From: Diadema setosum
Lineage: Eukaryota; Echinodermata; Echinoidea; Diadematoida; Diadematidae
NCBI GenBank assembly: GCA_033980235.1
Contig: CM067067.1
Coordinates: 27,984,451-28,048,450, forward strand
Direction: 5' to 3'
Length of the DNA stretch: 64,000 nt
Part shown: one piece after another, positions 23,050 to 34,233 of the stretch
Numbering within the stretch: the first letter of the stretch is position 1
How the letters are laid out: every line of letters begins with the position of its first letter
The notes under the pieces: model-generated
Seen by the model: the letters and a program-made list of their open reading frames with translations, nothing else
Database searches by the model: none
What the model was told of the DNA's origin: nothing
Program-made: the position numbers and the translations under genes

Positions 23050-23772
23050 TGGGGGGGGGGGGCAATGACCCGGGAGGTAGTTATCCAGGGGGTAATTGAT
23101 TGGTGCACTGTCCTGGGGGTAATTTTCCTTTTGATAGTTATAGGGGAGGGGGAGTTATAGGCCTGCTTATCCGGGGTAATCATCCACGGGAAGTTATCGG
23201 AGGGGGTAGTTATCGGGTGGAAGTTATATAGGGTCTAGTTATCGGAGGAAGGGGTAGTTAACCTGGGGATAATTATACTGGTGGTAATCATCTGGGGGTA
23301 GTTATCCGGAGGGTTATTATCTGGGGGGTAATTATCCGGGGGGTAGTTATCCGGGGAGTAGTTATCCGGGGGGTAGTTATCCGGGGGGTAGTTACCCAGG
23401 GGGTAGTTCTCCGGGGGGTAGTTACCCAGGGGGTAGTACTCCGGGGGTAGTTATCCAGAGGGTAGTTCTCCGAGGGGTAGATACCCAGGGGGTAGTTCTC
23501 CGGGGGGTAGTTATCCAGGGGGTAGTTATCCGAGGGGTAGTTATCCAGGGGGTAGTTTTCCTAAGGGGGAATAGCCCTGGGGGTGATTGCCCTAGGAGGG
23601 TAGTTGTCTGGGGGGTAGTTGTCCTAGGGGGTTATTACCCTGGAGGGTAATTGCCCTTGGAGGGTAGCTGTCCGGGGGGTAGTTGCCCTAGGGGGGAATT
23701 TTCCTGGGGGGTAATTATCCGGGTGGTAGTTATCCGGAGGGTGGTTTTCCAGGGGGTACTGTTCCTAGAACC
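23050..23772. repeat. Right foldback arm: inverted 15-bp minisatellite
   Basis: About 45 units of consensus GGGGGGTAGTTATCC, the reverse complement of the left-arm unit, with variants (CCAGGGGGTAGTTCTCC, CCTAGGGGG). It begins after a run of 10 G at about 23051. The arm is longer than the left one, as expected for satellite arms that change length. Confidence 0.9.
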
Positions 23773-26605
23773 CTCCCAGAAACAATTGGTAAGTGATGGT
23801 TTGAACACCTAAACCTACAAAGAATAATTCTATCTCTCTTCGGGAGTTCAATCAAATAGTTCTCAATATCAGAATTTAGTGATTGGTTTGTGAATTATCA
23901 AAGATAGTGAACGACAAATTTTGTTTATGTATATCAACGAGTCGGCGCTCTACCGATGCTTTGATCCATTCACGACTTGTAGTTTCACACGTGTTCCACA
24001 GGTTGTTCATGCCTATATTATTAAGCGTCGTGTGTATTTTCATGAGCCATGGTGAGCGATAGATATTTCGTTCAAAAAGTAATTTCAGTATCAAGTAGAT
24101 TTTACCAGATAGTTTACTTGTGATGATGGAAAAAATAAATAAACTAAAATAAACTATTGAAACTTTGTCCACTATGTACAAGATTGCACCAAAAGTTTAT
24201 CATTCTACTTTCAATGTATTTTTCTAATTTCAGCCTTCATAGCTCGCCTAGAATCATACAATTTACAGTATTTTTTTCGAACATGTAATATTTGTTCACA
24301 AAATTTCATATGAAATATTTGATATCATTAACGATATCAAACCCCCAAATTTCGCTGCCATAAAGCAAAATTGGTAATACTAATTGATCAAATAATTCTA
24401 GAAGAATATCAATAGGCAAACGTAAATGATACGTTTTTGATAAAAGGCCATACATTGCCCTTCTCGCTTGATTGAGTTGTTTGGATTGTGCCTTACGGAA
24501 CTTATTATTGTAATCAAAGGTGATGCCAAGATACACGTAGTCATCAACAACTTCTACGATATCACCATTAAATTTAAAAATGGGAATGTTCCGTACTTTT
24601 CCAAGAGAAAATATGACCACTTTTGTTTTACTCGTGTTCACTTGGAGGTACCATTTTTTACAATATTCTGATAATGCAATGAGAGCATTTTGTAGTTAAT
24701 TTTCAGAATTAGCAAGGACAATGGTATCGTCAGCATAAAGTAAAGTAAAAAGCTTGAAACAAATATCAAATCCAATATCGTATGCTTCAGAATCGATTTC
24801 GTGAGGAAGAAAATATATCCCTTCGTATTTGTTGCAAATGAAATCTTTAAAGTCATTTAAGAATAGGGCGAATAACATAGTTGATAAATTGTCTCCCTAA
24901 CGTACTCCAATGTTGCATTCAAACAAATTGGATTTTCCAGATCCAGTTAATGCACATAATTTAGCCTGCTTGTACATATGACTGATTACTTTGAAGAAAT
25001 TACCATCAATATTGTGTTCCAACAATTTGCACCAAAGAGAGGATCTGTCAACCAAATCGAATGCCTTCTTATAATCAATAAAAGCACAATACACTCTCTT
25101 TTTCTTATATAAGTGTAAATCAATTAATGAGTGAAGTACGAATATGGGGTCTAGGGTAGAATGACCATCACGGAATCCAGCTTGTTCATCACCTAATAAT
25201 TCATTATCTTCAAGATAAGAGGTCAATCTCTCATTCAAAACAGCGGAAAATAATTTTCCAAAACAGCTTAGTAGAGTAATACCTCTGTAATTATTCGGAT
25301 CATTGGCATTTCCTTTTTTCTTATTAAGTGGACGAATAAGGCCTATTGTCCATGCCGTTGGGACAATACTACTTTCTAATACAATATTAAATAGTTTGAA
25401 AATAATTTCCAATAAAGAAGTTGTACTCAGTTTTAAAAATTAATTTAAAATCATATCTTCACCGTGAGCTTTTCCATTTTTAGACGTTTAATTTGCTTGA
25501 TAACTTCTTCACTGGCAATGGGACAATTCAATGCATGGTTGGTTGAGGAAATATTCTTATATTCAGCGTTGTATATGTCCAGTTAAATTAGTATTCTTAG
25601 ATTGACTTAAGTCACGAAAATATTTTTCGAGCGTCTCAGTATCGATTGGAATTGTCTGAGCTTTCGTTCCGCTTGAGGAATTTATAACATCCCAATACGC
25701 TCGAGGCTGTTTCTTTTTAAGTCCCCTAAGATCATTCAAGAATTTCGTATCAAATTGTTTTGGGGCAGAACAAAGAGTTTTTTGTACATTTTCTTGGCTT
25801 TTGTGAGTGCATTGCGAATACTGATTGAATTTTCCGATTTAACTAGGTTTTTCAAGCGAAAATATTAAGCACGTTGTTTTGCACAAATTTCATCAAACCA
25901 TGGTTTTGAATTCCTTTTATTTTTGTAGTTATTCTGTTTGGAATAACGGATTTTGGAGTGAGATTTTATCATACCACTTTTATGGGCTGCATCAAGATAA
26001 ATATTTTTGATGGAATGAACAATATTATCAACAGAATTTTGGTTAACATTTTGACCCTCCATTCTGTTTACTTCTGAGAGCAATAAGTCAACTGCATTGC
26101 TCTCAATATTATTTAAAAAAAAAATCATTCCCTGCATCTTTCTTCCATTTCACTTTCAAAGTTTTCAACGTCTGAACAAATTTTTCATGAGTTACCTTTT
26201 TGTGATTGCTCAGGTCCACAAACTATAAAATAATTGGATTATGTTTGTCAGAGAGCAGAGGGTCAAAAGTATCAACCTCAAAATCATCAAGGAACTGGAC
26301 TAAATCTGATGATGCAGCACAATAGTCAATCGTACTTGCATTTGCACAAATAAAATCTCCACGTTGTCTATCGGTACCAATTCGACCATTAGTTATTACG
26401 AGATTGAAATTTCTACATAGTTCCAGAAATTTATGGCCATGGTTGTTAACTACTGTATCGCAATTTTTTCTTATCAAGCTAATCCCGTGTGACGGGAACG
26501 GTTGATTCAACCAGCTTTCAGATTTATCTATAAAGTGGTTGTTAGAACAGTCGATTAATTCTTCATATTCTAATAATTCACTTCCGGCCCCAGTTCTAGC
26601 ATTAA
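23773..26605 (-). pseudogene. LINE ORF2: endonuclease plus reverse transcriptase (LINE A, main part)
   Basis: Read on the minus strand, the parts appear in normal LINE order. The endonuclease end starts at NARTG (the GDFNARTG motif is cut at 26605) and includes TIDYCAASSD and SDKHNPI. A linker follows. The reverse transcriptase has NNYRGITLLS, CAFIDYKKAFD with the catalytic Asp of motif A, and LLYADDTIVLA (motif C). The thumb and C-terminal part include DDYVYLGITF and LPILLYGSEIWGF. The last residues before the foldback insertion are SNHHLPIVSGR, continuing at 19247. Several stops and frameshifts (about 25.4, 24.9, 24.7 and 24.2 kb) make it a pseudogene. It most resembles CR1/jockey-group LINEs; the clade needs a phylogeny. 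The 5' end is cut by an insertion at TTAA. Confidence 0.88.
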
Positions 26606-26900
26606 AGGTGCATAGTCCCGGTAGTGTAGAGGGCGCTGTTGATGATACCGATGGGTCTCAAACTCTCGGTGAAATAGGGCTTGTCTACCTAAGCATGCGA
26701 AGACTGGATCCGGCGAATCACGCAGAGGAAACCACCAGACAACGGACGGGAAGGCGGATACAGCAAAGCGTTGTGGAGCGCAACAAGGGCATAGTAAGAC
26801 ACGTAAGACACTGATGGCCATCCACTACATCCTGACTTATCTCCAGCTGTTTGATTATGTCTTGCCACTGGATATAGATGGGCCAGGACGAGAGAGTGAG
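26606..26900. mobile_element. piggyBac-type element end inserted at TTAA in LINE A
   Basis: TTAA at 26602-26605 is followed by AGGTGCATAGTCCCGGTAG, the terminus shared with the elements at 16698 and 28883. The next bases (tgtagagggcgctgttgatga) are the reverse complement of the right end of the 16698 copy. TTAA falls inside the LINE codons for GDFN, an ideal target site. The other end was not found in the window. ORFs of 60-90 codons here on both strands are unrecognised. Confidence 0.6.
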
Positions 26901-26904
26901 GCTG

Positions 26905-26997
26905 ACGACTCTCTCCAAACACTGGCACTTGCTGGATTACATCATCGTCAGACAAAGGGACAGGCAAGACGTTAGAATCACCGAAGCCATGTGAGGT
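26905..26997 (+). pseudogene. LINE endonuclease fragment (LINE B, upstream part)
   Basis: The plus-strand frame reads SKHWHLLDYIIVRQRDRQDV followed by RITEAM. This is the end of the EEP endonuclease domain of a widespread family of endonuclease-reverse transcriptase LINEs. The copy stops at 26997 against the CCATGG-rich array. The next residues expected in the family (C-G-A-D-C-W-T-D) resume at 62725 as G-A-E-C-W-T. It is short, so its identity leans on the motif and on that continuity. Confidence 0.7.
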
Positions 26998-28270
26998 CCC
27001 TTGTAAAAAAATACCATGGTTTGACTATGAGGCATAACCATGGTTTTACATTGGATTCATCCATGGTTTAACCATAGTGCAATATGGTTTGATTATGGTC
27101 AAACCATGGTGCACTAATGTTTAACCATAGTTTAACAATAGTTAAACAATAGTGCACTATGGTTAAACCATGGTATCTACGGTTAAACCATAGGTTTAGC
27201 ATGGGTTAACCATGGTAACCATGGTTTAAAGGTGGTAAATTGGAACGCACTTACCATGACATTACTGTGGTATTACCATGGTCACTACTGTGGTTCTACA
27301 GTACCAAAACCATGGTTAAGAAAAAGTAAAACCATGGTTAAGGAAGTGTGAAACTATGGTTAGGAAATGGTGAAACTATGGTTAGGAAAAGATGAAACCA
27401 TGGCAAACTTATGGTTTAACCATAGTGCAATATGGTTTAATTATGGTCAAACCATGGTGCACTAGTGTTTAACCATAGTTTAACAATAGTTAAACAATAG
27501 TGCACTATGGTTAAACCATGGTATCTACGGTTAAACCATAGGTTTAGCATGGGTTAACCATGGTAACCATGGTATAAAGGTGGTAAATTGGAACGCACTT
27601 ACCATGACATTACTGTGGTATTACCATGGTCACTACTGTGTTTCTACCAAGCCAAAACCATGGTTAAGAAAAAGTGAAACCATGGTAAAGGAAGTGTAAA
27701 ACCAGGGTTAGGAAATGGTGAAACTACGGTTCGGAAATGGTGAAACTACGGTTAGGAAAAGATGAAACCATGTAAACTCATGGTTTAACCATAGGGCAAT
27801 ATGGTTTAATTATGGTCAAACCATGGTGCACTAGTGTTAAACCATAGTTTAACCATAGTTAAACAATGGTGCACTATTGTCAAACCATGGTAACCGCGGT
27901 TAAACCATAGGTTTAGCATGGGTTAACCATGGTAACCATGGTTTAAAGGTGGTAAATTGGAACGCACTTACCATGACATTACTGTGGTTTTACCATGGTC
28001 ACTAACTTGTGTTTCTACCGTGCCCAAACCATGGTTACGAAGAAGTGAAACCATGGTTAAGGAAGTGTAAAACCATGGTTAGGTAAAGGTGAAAGTTTGG
28101 TTAGGAAAAGATGAAAACATGGTTTTACAGCTGCCAAACCACAGAATTACAACCCAAATCACGATACAACCATGATCCATTGTACATAGTAAACCCACTA
28201 TTTAACCACAGAGCAATATCATAGAAAAATGTATTTTTAACTACAGTTGTATTTCACAAGTACTTTGAGA
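26998..28270. repeat. Left arm: AACCATGGTT array with ~360-bp higher-order repeat
   Basis: Dozens of short words such as TTAACCATGGTTAA occur, organised in a larger unit. The phrase GGTTTAGCATGGGTTAACC recurs near 27191, 27540 and 27909 (periods about 349 and 369 bp). GGTAAATTGGAACGCACTTA marks each unit. Similarity fades after about 28140. Confidence 0.85.
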
Positions 28271-28878
28271 AACCATGGGGAAAATTGGTTGGAGAAATAT
28301 ATTTTTCCACAATTGCTTTGCTATTTGATGAATAATGATCAATAAATAGCACAGTAGAGTCTTCACATAAAGTGATGAAATAAAAATATTTTCAGTAAAT
28401 TACCTGGAGCAGAATAATAATTCTTACAATTCCTATACATATGTATTGTGATACAGTACATTTGTAAACATGTATATGAACCTGGACTCTGAAACAGGAG
28501 ACAACCAATTCTCTATTATTTTCCTTCTAGCTATAGTCTAAAAAATATGTACAGCTGTATTTAAAAACTGACTTCCATGTGTGTGTTGGTGGATGGGTGC
28601 AGATTGTAAGTGTTAATTGATTCACTGTTTAATAAAAGAAGCTATATGTAGCAACGAGTAGGTCGATGCTCTTACCAGCATTGACTTTCACACAGCCAAA
28701 GCTCTCCCCAATGTATATTGAATACACTATTGCCAAATTGAGGAAACCAATAAGTCCCAATTTTTATGGCCTAGTCATGTGTATTCCTCTGAACATGCAG
28801 AAGTCAAACATTGCCCAATTTGATGCGCTTTTTCAGTCAAAACTGACTGACTGGAGTTGACTGTACTGTCATTAGCAT
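28271..28878. other. Unique-looking AT-rich sequence
   Basis: No gene, RNA or repeat is recognised. An ORF of 64 codons at 28666-28860 has no known motif. Confidence 0.3.
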
Positions 28879-28882
28879 TTAA

Positions 28883-29330
28883 AGGCACATAGACCCGGTG
28901 GTTTGCTTGCGTACACGGCGCACGGCACAAGCTTCCTTGAGAGACCTATGCTATCGACTCCTCTTTATCGTTAGCGTACACGGCGCACGGCACAAGCTTC
29001 CTTGAGAGACCTATGCTATCGACTCCTCTTTATCGTTAGCGCTTACACTTTGACCCATTTCCACGAGTCCGAAGTAGTCCAATCCACTGCTGATGATGAC
29101 AGCTTTAATATTTTTTTTCTCTGAAGTCAAACAAAGAAGCATGCACCCTGGCATTCAAATTCTACGGACTGTCTGACACGCAGAGAAGACAATGAAGGCA
29201 ACATTACCTAGCAACACCTACGCGCTTTACCGTTGACGACAGCTCAATTTCGGCAGTCTTTGTATCAATGCTAATGGTGATCGGCACTCTCATCCAAAAG
29301 CGCTGCAGCAACTACCGGGTCTAGGCACCT
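28883..29330. mobile_element. piggyBac-type MITE (TTAA), 448 bp
   Basis: TTAA flanks both ends (28879-28882 and 29331-29334). The left terminus is AGGCACATAGACCCGGT; the right, as reverse complement, is AGGTGCCTAGACCCGGT. A 65-bp internal segment (gtacacggcgcacgg through gactcctctttatcgttagc) is tandemly duplicated from about 28911. It is the best-preserved member of the family also seen at 16698 and 26606. Confidence 0.8.
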
Positions 29331-29559
29331 TTAAAATAAGAAAGTACACAAGGGTAGAAACAGTCAATTATGATTATACATTCGAAAGTTATTTTTCAGC
29401 AGCTGGGTGTGAGAAGTCAAAGTATCATACAAATATCACATTATTTCCAGTTGCAAAACTGTAGGTTTATGTAAACAAATCAATGAAGAAAATGTACTCT
29501 TACTGAACCTCAGTCAACAAATAAGTTCTTACTGAACCTCAGTCAACAAATAAGACTAT
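29331..29559. other. Spacer with a 28-bp tandem duplication
   Basis: The phrase 'tactgaacctcagtcaacaa' occurs twice in tandem at about 29500-29560. Nothing else is recognised. Confidence 0.4.
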
Positions 29560-29770
29560 CCCTCGGATAGGACATAAAATGGAGGTCCCGTGTATGAGAG
29601 AGTCACAGCTCATGCACGTAAAAGATCCCGCTTCATTCATTCATCGCAAAGAGCAGGGTGTCTAACCCGGTGAAGTGGTCCCACCCCACATCCAACTGGA
29701 CCCCATGGAAGACCAGCTTAGTGTAGCTGAATATGGGCTATCCAGCCATCTTCACAGATGGAAAATGAAC
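29560..29770 (+). repeat. Retroposon 3'-tail-like repeat
   Basis: The segment from 'ctcggataggacataaaatg' through 'gtatgagagagtcacagctc' to 'tttcacagatggaaaatgaa' ends in an 'aacaacaacaag' tail. This block resembles a repeat I associate with the 3' ends of LINE/SINE elements in marine invertebrates. The assignment is from memory and no ORF supports it. Confidence 0.4.
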
Positions 29771-30165
29771 AACAACAAGACATAAGAATGCACATTTGCT
29801 CACTTTGCTGTTACGTTTGAAAAGTAGCTTTTTATTGCTTCATGAGCAGCATCTTGACTGTACGTAGGTATGGCTTATTGCCAGTCACATGATTTAAAAC
29901 TATAACAATATCACCTGCAAAGAATTAGTTGGATAATTAAATACAGTGTACATATATTAGTGCATGTTTGATGTACATGATCATTTGTAGCTTTGTATAG
30001 ATAATGCAAATTTGGACTTAAGTGACACCAGGAGCACTGGACAACAGAACAAAACAGCATCAAAAAAAAAAAAAATATCTAGCAACCAAGTCCTGACATG
30101 AGAGCATACATGCACACTTCACATGCTTTGAAAACTGTCCTTGTACTTCTACTGTCCAAGACTAT

Positions 30166-30318
30166 CCAGCAGTAAGCTTTGGTGCAACTTCTGGATGAGG
30201 CTTCGCAGGAACTAGGTCCTGATATAGCTTGGTTAGTGTGCCCTTTGTCGTTGTGGAGCCTTGAGATGTCCTTCTTTTGCAACCGTGAGCCGTGAGAATT
30301 TTCTTGGGGAAGATCACT
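30166..30318 (-). other. Possible last exon of an unrecognised minus-strand gene
   Basis: On the minus strand, a pyrimidine-rich acceptor ending TTCGTTGCAG is followed by an open frame of about 50 codons (starting VIFPKKILTAHGCKRRTSQG) to a TAG at about 30166. An AATAAA on the same strand lies near 29834. I do not recognise the protein. A second frame is open through the same bases, so the coding status is uncertain. Confidence 0.2.
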
Positions 30319-30690
30319 CCTGCAACGAACTGAGAATTTATTCATTACGCTATTATTCTTTTTTTAATAATAATAACATGTAGTACGTGTTAAACTCTAC
30401 TTCAAATACTCAACACACAAAATTCTTGCACAGAATAGCTACCTTGCAAAAAACATAAGAAGAATGGGATTAGATTGATGTGGTACACCTAGCCATCATT
30501 TCATCACTCTCATGTGCTGGAGAGATACTGTTTAAAATACAGTGTACTTTTACAATCATTTTAACCCCTAAGTGCCACATACAGGTGAAGCCATTACGTT
30601 CAACATTCCATATCATGTATTCAGTGCACAAATTGCCTAGAGTAATGTGATGTTTTTAAAAAATTGATCACATTCTATTTTAAGCAGGTT
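30319..30690. other. No recognised feature
   Basis: AT-rich sequence upstream of the local duplication. No supported gene or repeat. Confidence 0.3.
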
Positions 30691-32134
30691 GCCAATATTT
30701 TAGGATGCTGCATAGCATGCTGCTGGTATTTGAGGATGTTGCACAAGAATTTGGGTATGCTGCAGTGTAATTAGGTGATACGCTATCAGCGTATCACCTA
30801 TTGTGATTGTCAAAATCTCTCTTTATTTTTAGGTGATACGCTTTTAGCGTATCACCTATTGTGATTGTCAAAATCTGTCTTTTTTCTTATTCTTCTTTCT
30901 TTCTGGCACATTTTGTGTCGTCAATATCTCAAGAATGACATCACGGAGTAACATGACATTTTCAGTCAACATGTCTCATGACAATATCTAGCCACAATAA
31001 GGTTTTCATGACAGTAACATCTCTATGACGTCATCTAAGCGCCATTTTGTGATTTTCGGACCATGTTACATGATCGATCATAACTTCATAACTAAAGGTC
31101 ATTTCTGTATCATTTTTTGTGGACATAAAGTTCAGGTCACGCTCTATCTTTCTTTCTCTGATGCTAATTACCTAGGACGTCATCTAGGACGCGTAAGCGC
31201 GCGTCAAACATTTAAAAGGCTCAAAACAACTTTCCAATGGGAAATCTCGAAGTTTCAGACAATTTCAAGCGTTTCAAACAATTTTGCGCGTGCGCGTCCG
31301 TCCGCGCATTTTCGCGCGCACAGCGCGTCAGTGACATGAAAATGCACTTTTTTTGACTGATTTGGATTCCTGATACTTTGAGTAACAATATCCATTGATT
31401 TCTGATCGATTCTGACAAATAACAAAGCAATGCACCTGCGTCAAAGTTCAAATTTCGCGTGCGCATCTATGTGCAAATATAGTGAAAAAACATGTCTTTA
31501 TTTATTTCGCCATAGCTCTTTAAAACGTCAGGTGACCCTATGTTTTTATTGCATATTACAAAAGCATATGAATTGAAAGTAACGTTTCAAGTATCATTAT
31601 TTCCATAAATACATTATGACGTCATCATATCGTCATCTGAAATCAAAAAAGTGGAATTAATTTTTTTAAGGTACTGTTTCTGACATTCATTTGCTCGTAT
31701 CTCTGTTGTTTAAGCTCAATATTATCCCAAATTCAGATATGTTGTACTTTGAACATTTGCCTTTTAAGTCCATGTCATGCTTTTGATATTTGATGACGTC
31801 ATCATACCTTAAATTGTGATTAAAGGTAAAGACGCAAAATCGGACAAGTTTACGTGTATTGTCTATGGGAGGTGATTTTTTTAAAAGCATGCATTGACTT
31901 AACAACGTTTAAGCACCTCTATCTCAGCTGATTTTGCTTCATTTCCTCTGAAACTTTAGTATATTGTAGCTGAGACAATAAGCTGCAGTAATCATGCATT
32001 TTATTCTTTGAAATCTCCTCATCTGATTGACAATTTTGCAGTTTAAAACTGAAAATGAAAATGGAATGTGGACAAAACGATTCCTCATGTATCTTTCACA
32101 TACATAAGTTTACGTTCCCCATATTTTCTCGTCG

Positions 32135-32208
32135 AGACGTATGGCCGAGTGGTTAAAGGCGCCGTCTCAGAGACGTGAGGTTGCGGGTTCGAACCCCACA
32201 AGATCACG
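32135..32208 (+). tRNA. tRNA-Leu(CAG)-like copy 1 (variable arm lost)
   Basis: It has an A box TGGCCGAGTGG, an anticodon loop CTCAGAG (anticodon CAG, Leu), and a B box GGTTCGAACCC. The acceptor arms pair poorly. The long variable arm expected of a leucine tRNA is missing: GAGGTTGC runs straight into GGGTTCGA. It is probably a tRNA-derived pseudogene or promoter fossil in the array, but still has an intact-looking internal Pol III promoter. Confidence 0.45.
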
Positions 32209-34151
32209 AAACAATTTTTTTTTATTTTACTTTTTTTTCTTCACTTTGTATTATATATTCGTCCATGTAGAAATCACGTTCGTAAATAAACGCACCTATA
32301 CACACACACAGACACACACACACGCCATATCCCTCTTTTTTGTGTGTTGGAGACCACATTGCTTCGACTGCAGCAACATTTTGCAGGTTGACTTTGTCAA
32401 ACCGATCATAGTATGTAATGACGACGACTGAGGTGTTGTACTTTGAACAATTGTCTTTCAAGACGATGTCATTGTTTTGTAATTTGATGACGTCATTACA
32501 CTGAAAATTGTGATTAAAGGCAAGGTATCAAAACCAGCCGATTATAGGTTTTATATCTGCGGGACGTATTTTTCCCAAGTTGCCAGAAATGGCATAGCGA
32601 CCTCAGTCGTTACAAGGCCGCTTTTCCGTCTAGCAATGCAATAGATGTTCACACGGCCACGTTAGTTGAGTGGGCATTGACTTTCCCCCTGTTATATCTA
32701 TACATTGTTTGTTTTTTTTTTGTCTTACCATTTCCGTGGATGTCCCGTGGCCGAGTGGTTACAGAAACGGTTTCGCATGCACGCTCAATATAACTTCAAG
32801 GTGCCTATATCACATTCTTTTCTTTGTCGATCACAGATGACTGTCATCTGATGACCACAAGCGTATCACCTAACTCGTCCTCAATGTGACGAGTTTTCAT
32901 GTCTCGTTCTTCTTTCTTTCTGGACAATTTTGTGTCGTCAATATCTCAACAATGACATTACGGAATGACATGAAATTTTCAGTCAACATGTCTCATAACA
33001 ATATCTAGCCACAATAAGGTTTTCATGACAGTAACATATCTATGACGTCATTTAGGCGCCATTTTGTGATTTTCGGACCTTGTCACATGATCGATCATAA
33101 CTTCATAACTAGATGTCATTTCTGCATCATTTTCGGTGGACATAAAGTTCAGGTCACGCTCTATCTTACTTTTTAACGCTAGTTACCCAGGTCTTCATTA
33201 CGCGCCCGTTCGCGCGCGTCAAAATTTTAAAAGGCTCAAAACGACTTCCCAATGGGAAATCTCGAAGTTTCAGACAGTTTTAAGCGTTTCAAACATTTTC
33301 TCGCGTGCGCGTCCGTCCGCGCAATTTCTCGCGCAGAGGGCGTAACCAACATGAAAATGCAATTTTTTTGACTGATTTGGATTCCTGATACTTTGAGTAA
33401 CAATATCCACTAATTTCCGATCGATGTTGACCTATAACAAAGGAATGCACTGGCGTCAAAGTTGAAATTCCGCGCGCGCGTCTTTCTGCAAATATAGTGA
33501 AAAAACATGTCTTTGTTTATTTCGCCATAGCTCTTTAAATCGTCCGTTGACCCGATATTTCTATTGCATATTACAAAAGCATATGAATTGTAAATAACAT
33601 TCCAAGTATCAATATTGCCAGGCAAACGCGATGACGTGATCATATCGTCACTTTGAATAAAAAAAGTGGAATTGATTTTTTTGAGGTACTGTTTCTGACA
33701 TTCATTTGCTCGTATCTCTGTTGTTTAAGCTCAATATTATCCCAAATTCACATATGTTGTACTTTAAACATTTGCCTTTCAAGTCCATGTCATGGTTTTG
33801 AAATTTGATGACGTCATCATACTTTAAATTGTGATTAAAAGTAAAGATGCAAAATCGGACAATTTTACGTGTTATGTCTATGGGAGGTGATTTTTTTTTA
33901 AAACCATGCATTGACTTGACAACGTTTAAGCACCTTTATCTCAGCTGATTTTGCTTCATTTCCTCTGAAATTTAAGTATGTTGTAGCTGAGACAATAAGC
34001 TGCAGTAATCATGTATTTTGTTCTTTGAAATCTTCTCATGAGGTTGATAATTTTGCAGTTTAAAACTGAAAATGAGAATGGAATGTGGACGAATCGATTC
34101 CTGATTCATCTTTCACATACATAAGTTTACGTTCCTCATATTTTCTCGTCG

Positions 34152-34233
34152 AGACGTATGGCCGAGTGGTTAAAGGCGCCGTCTCAGAGACGTGAGGTTG
34201 CACTCGTGCGGGTTCGAACCCCACAAGATCACG
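34152..34233 (+). tRNA. tRNA-Leu(CAG)-like copy 2 (with variable arm)
   Basis: Same A box, CAG anticodon loop and B box as copy 1, plus an 8-base insertion giving GCACTCGTGC, a GCAC/GTGC stem in the place of a class II variable arm. The acceptor ends still pair poorly, so function is doubtful. Confidence 0.5.

Larger units (their letters stand above)
19248..23772. mobile_element. Foldback (TU-like) transposon, 4.5 kb, minisatellite arms, 9-bp TSD
   Basis: The segment is bounded by a perfect 9-bp direct repeat CTCCCAGAA (19239-19247 and 23773-23781) and interrupts one LINE reading frame exactly. Its arms are tandem 15-bp repeats in opposite orientation: GGATAACTACCCCCC-type on the left (to about 19760) and GGGGGGTAGTTATCC-type on the right (from about 23050). 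This is the architecture of foldback transposons; sea-urchin TU elements also have outer inverted repeats made of 15-bp tandem units. The interior holds a MITE, a pogo-like end, a short-word repeat, a poly(A)/(TA) tract and an old LINE fragment. No transposase ORF was found, so movement would need an enzyme from elsewhere. Confidence 0.85.

Noticed and set aside
32735..32800. Second tRNA in each 2-kb unit (TGGCCGAGTGGTTA...)
   Set aside because: Only the A-box half is present; there is no B box or T-arm downstream in any of the four units.
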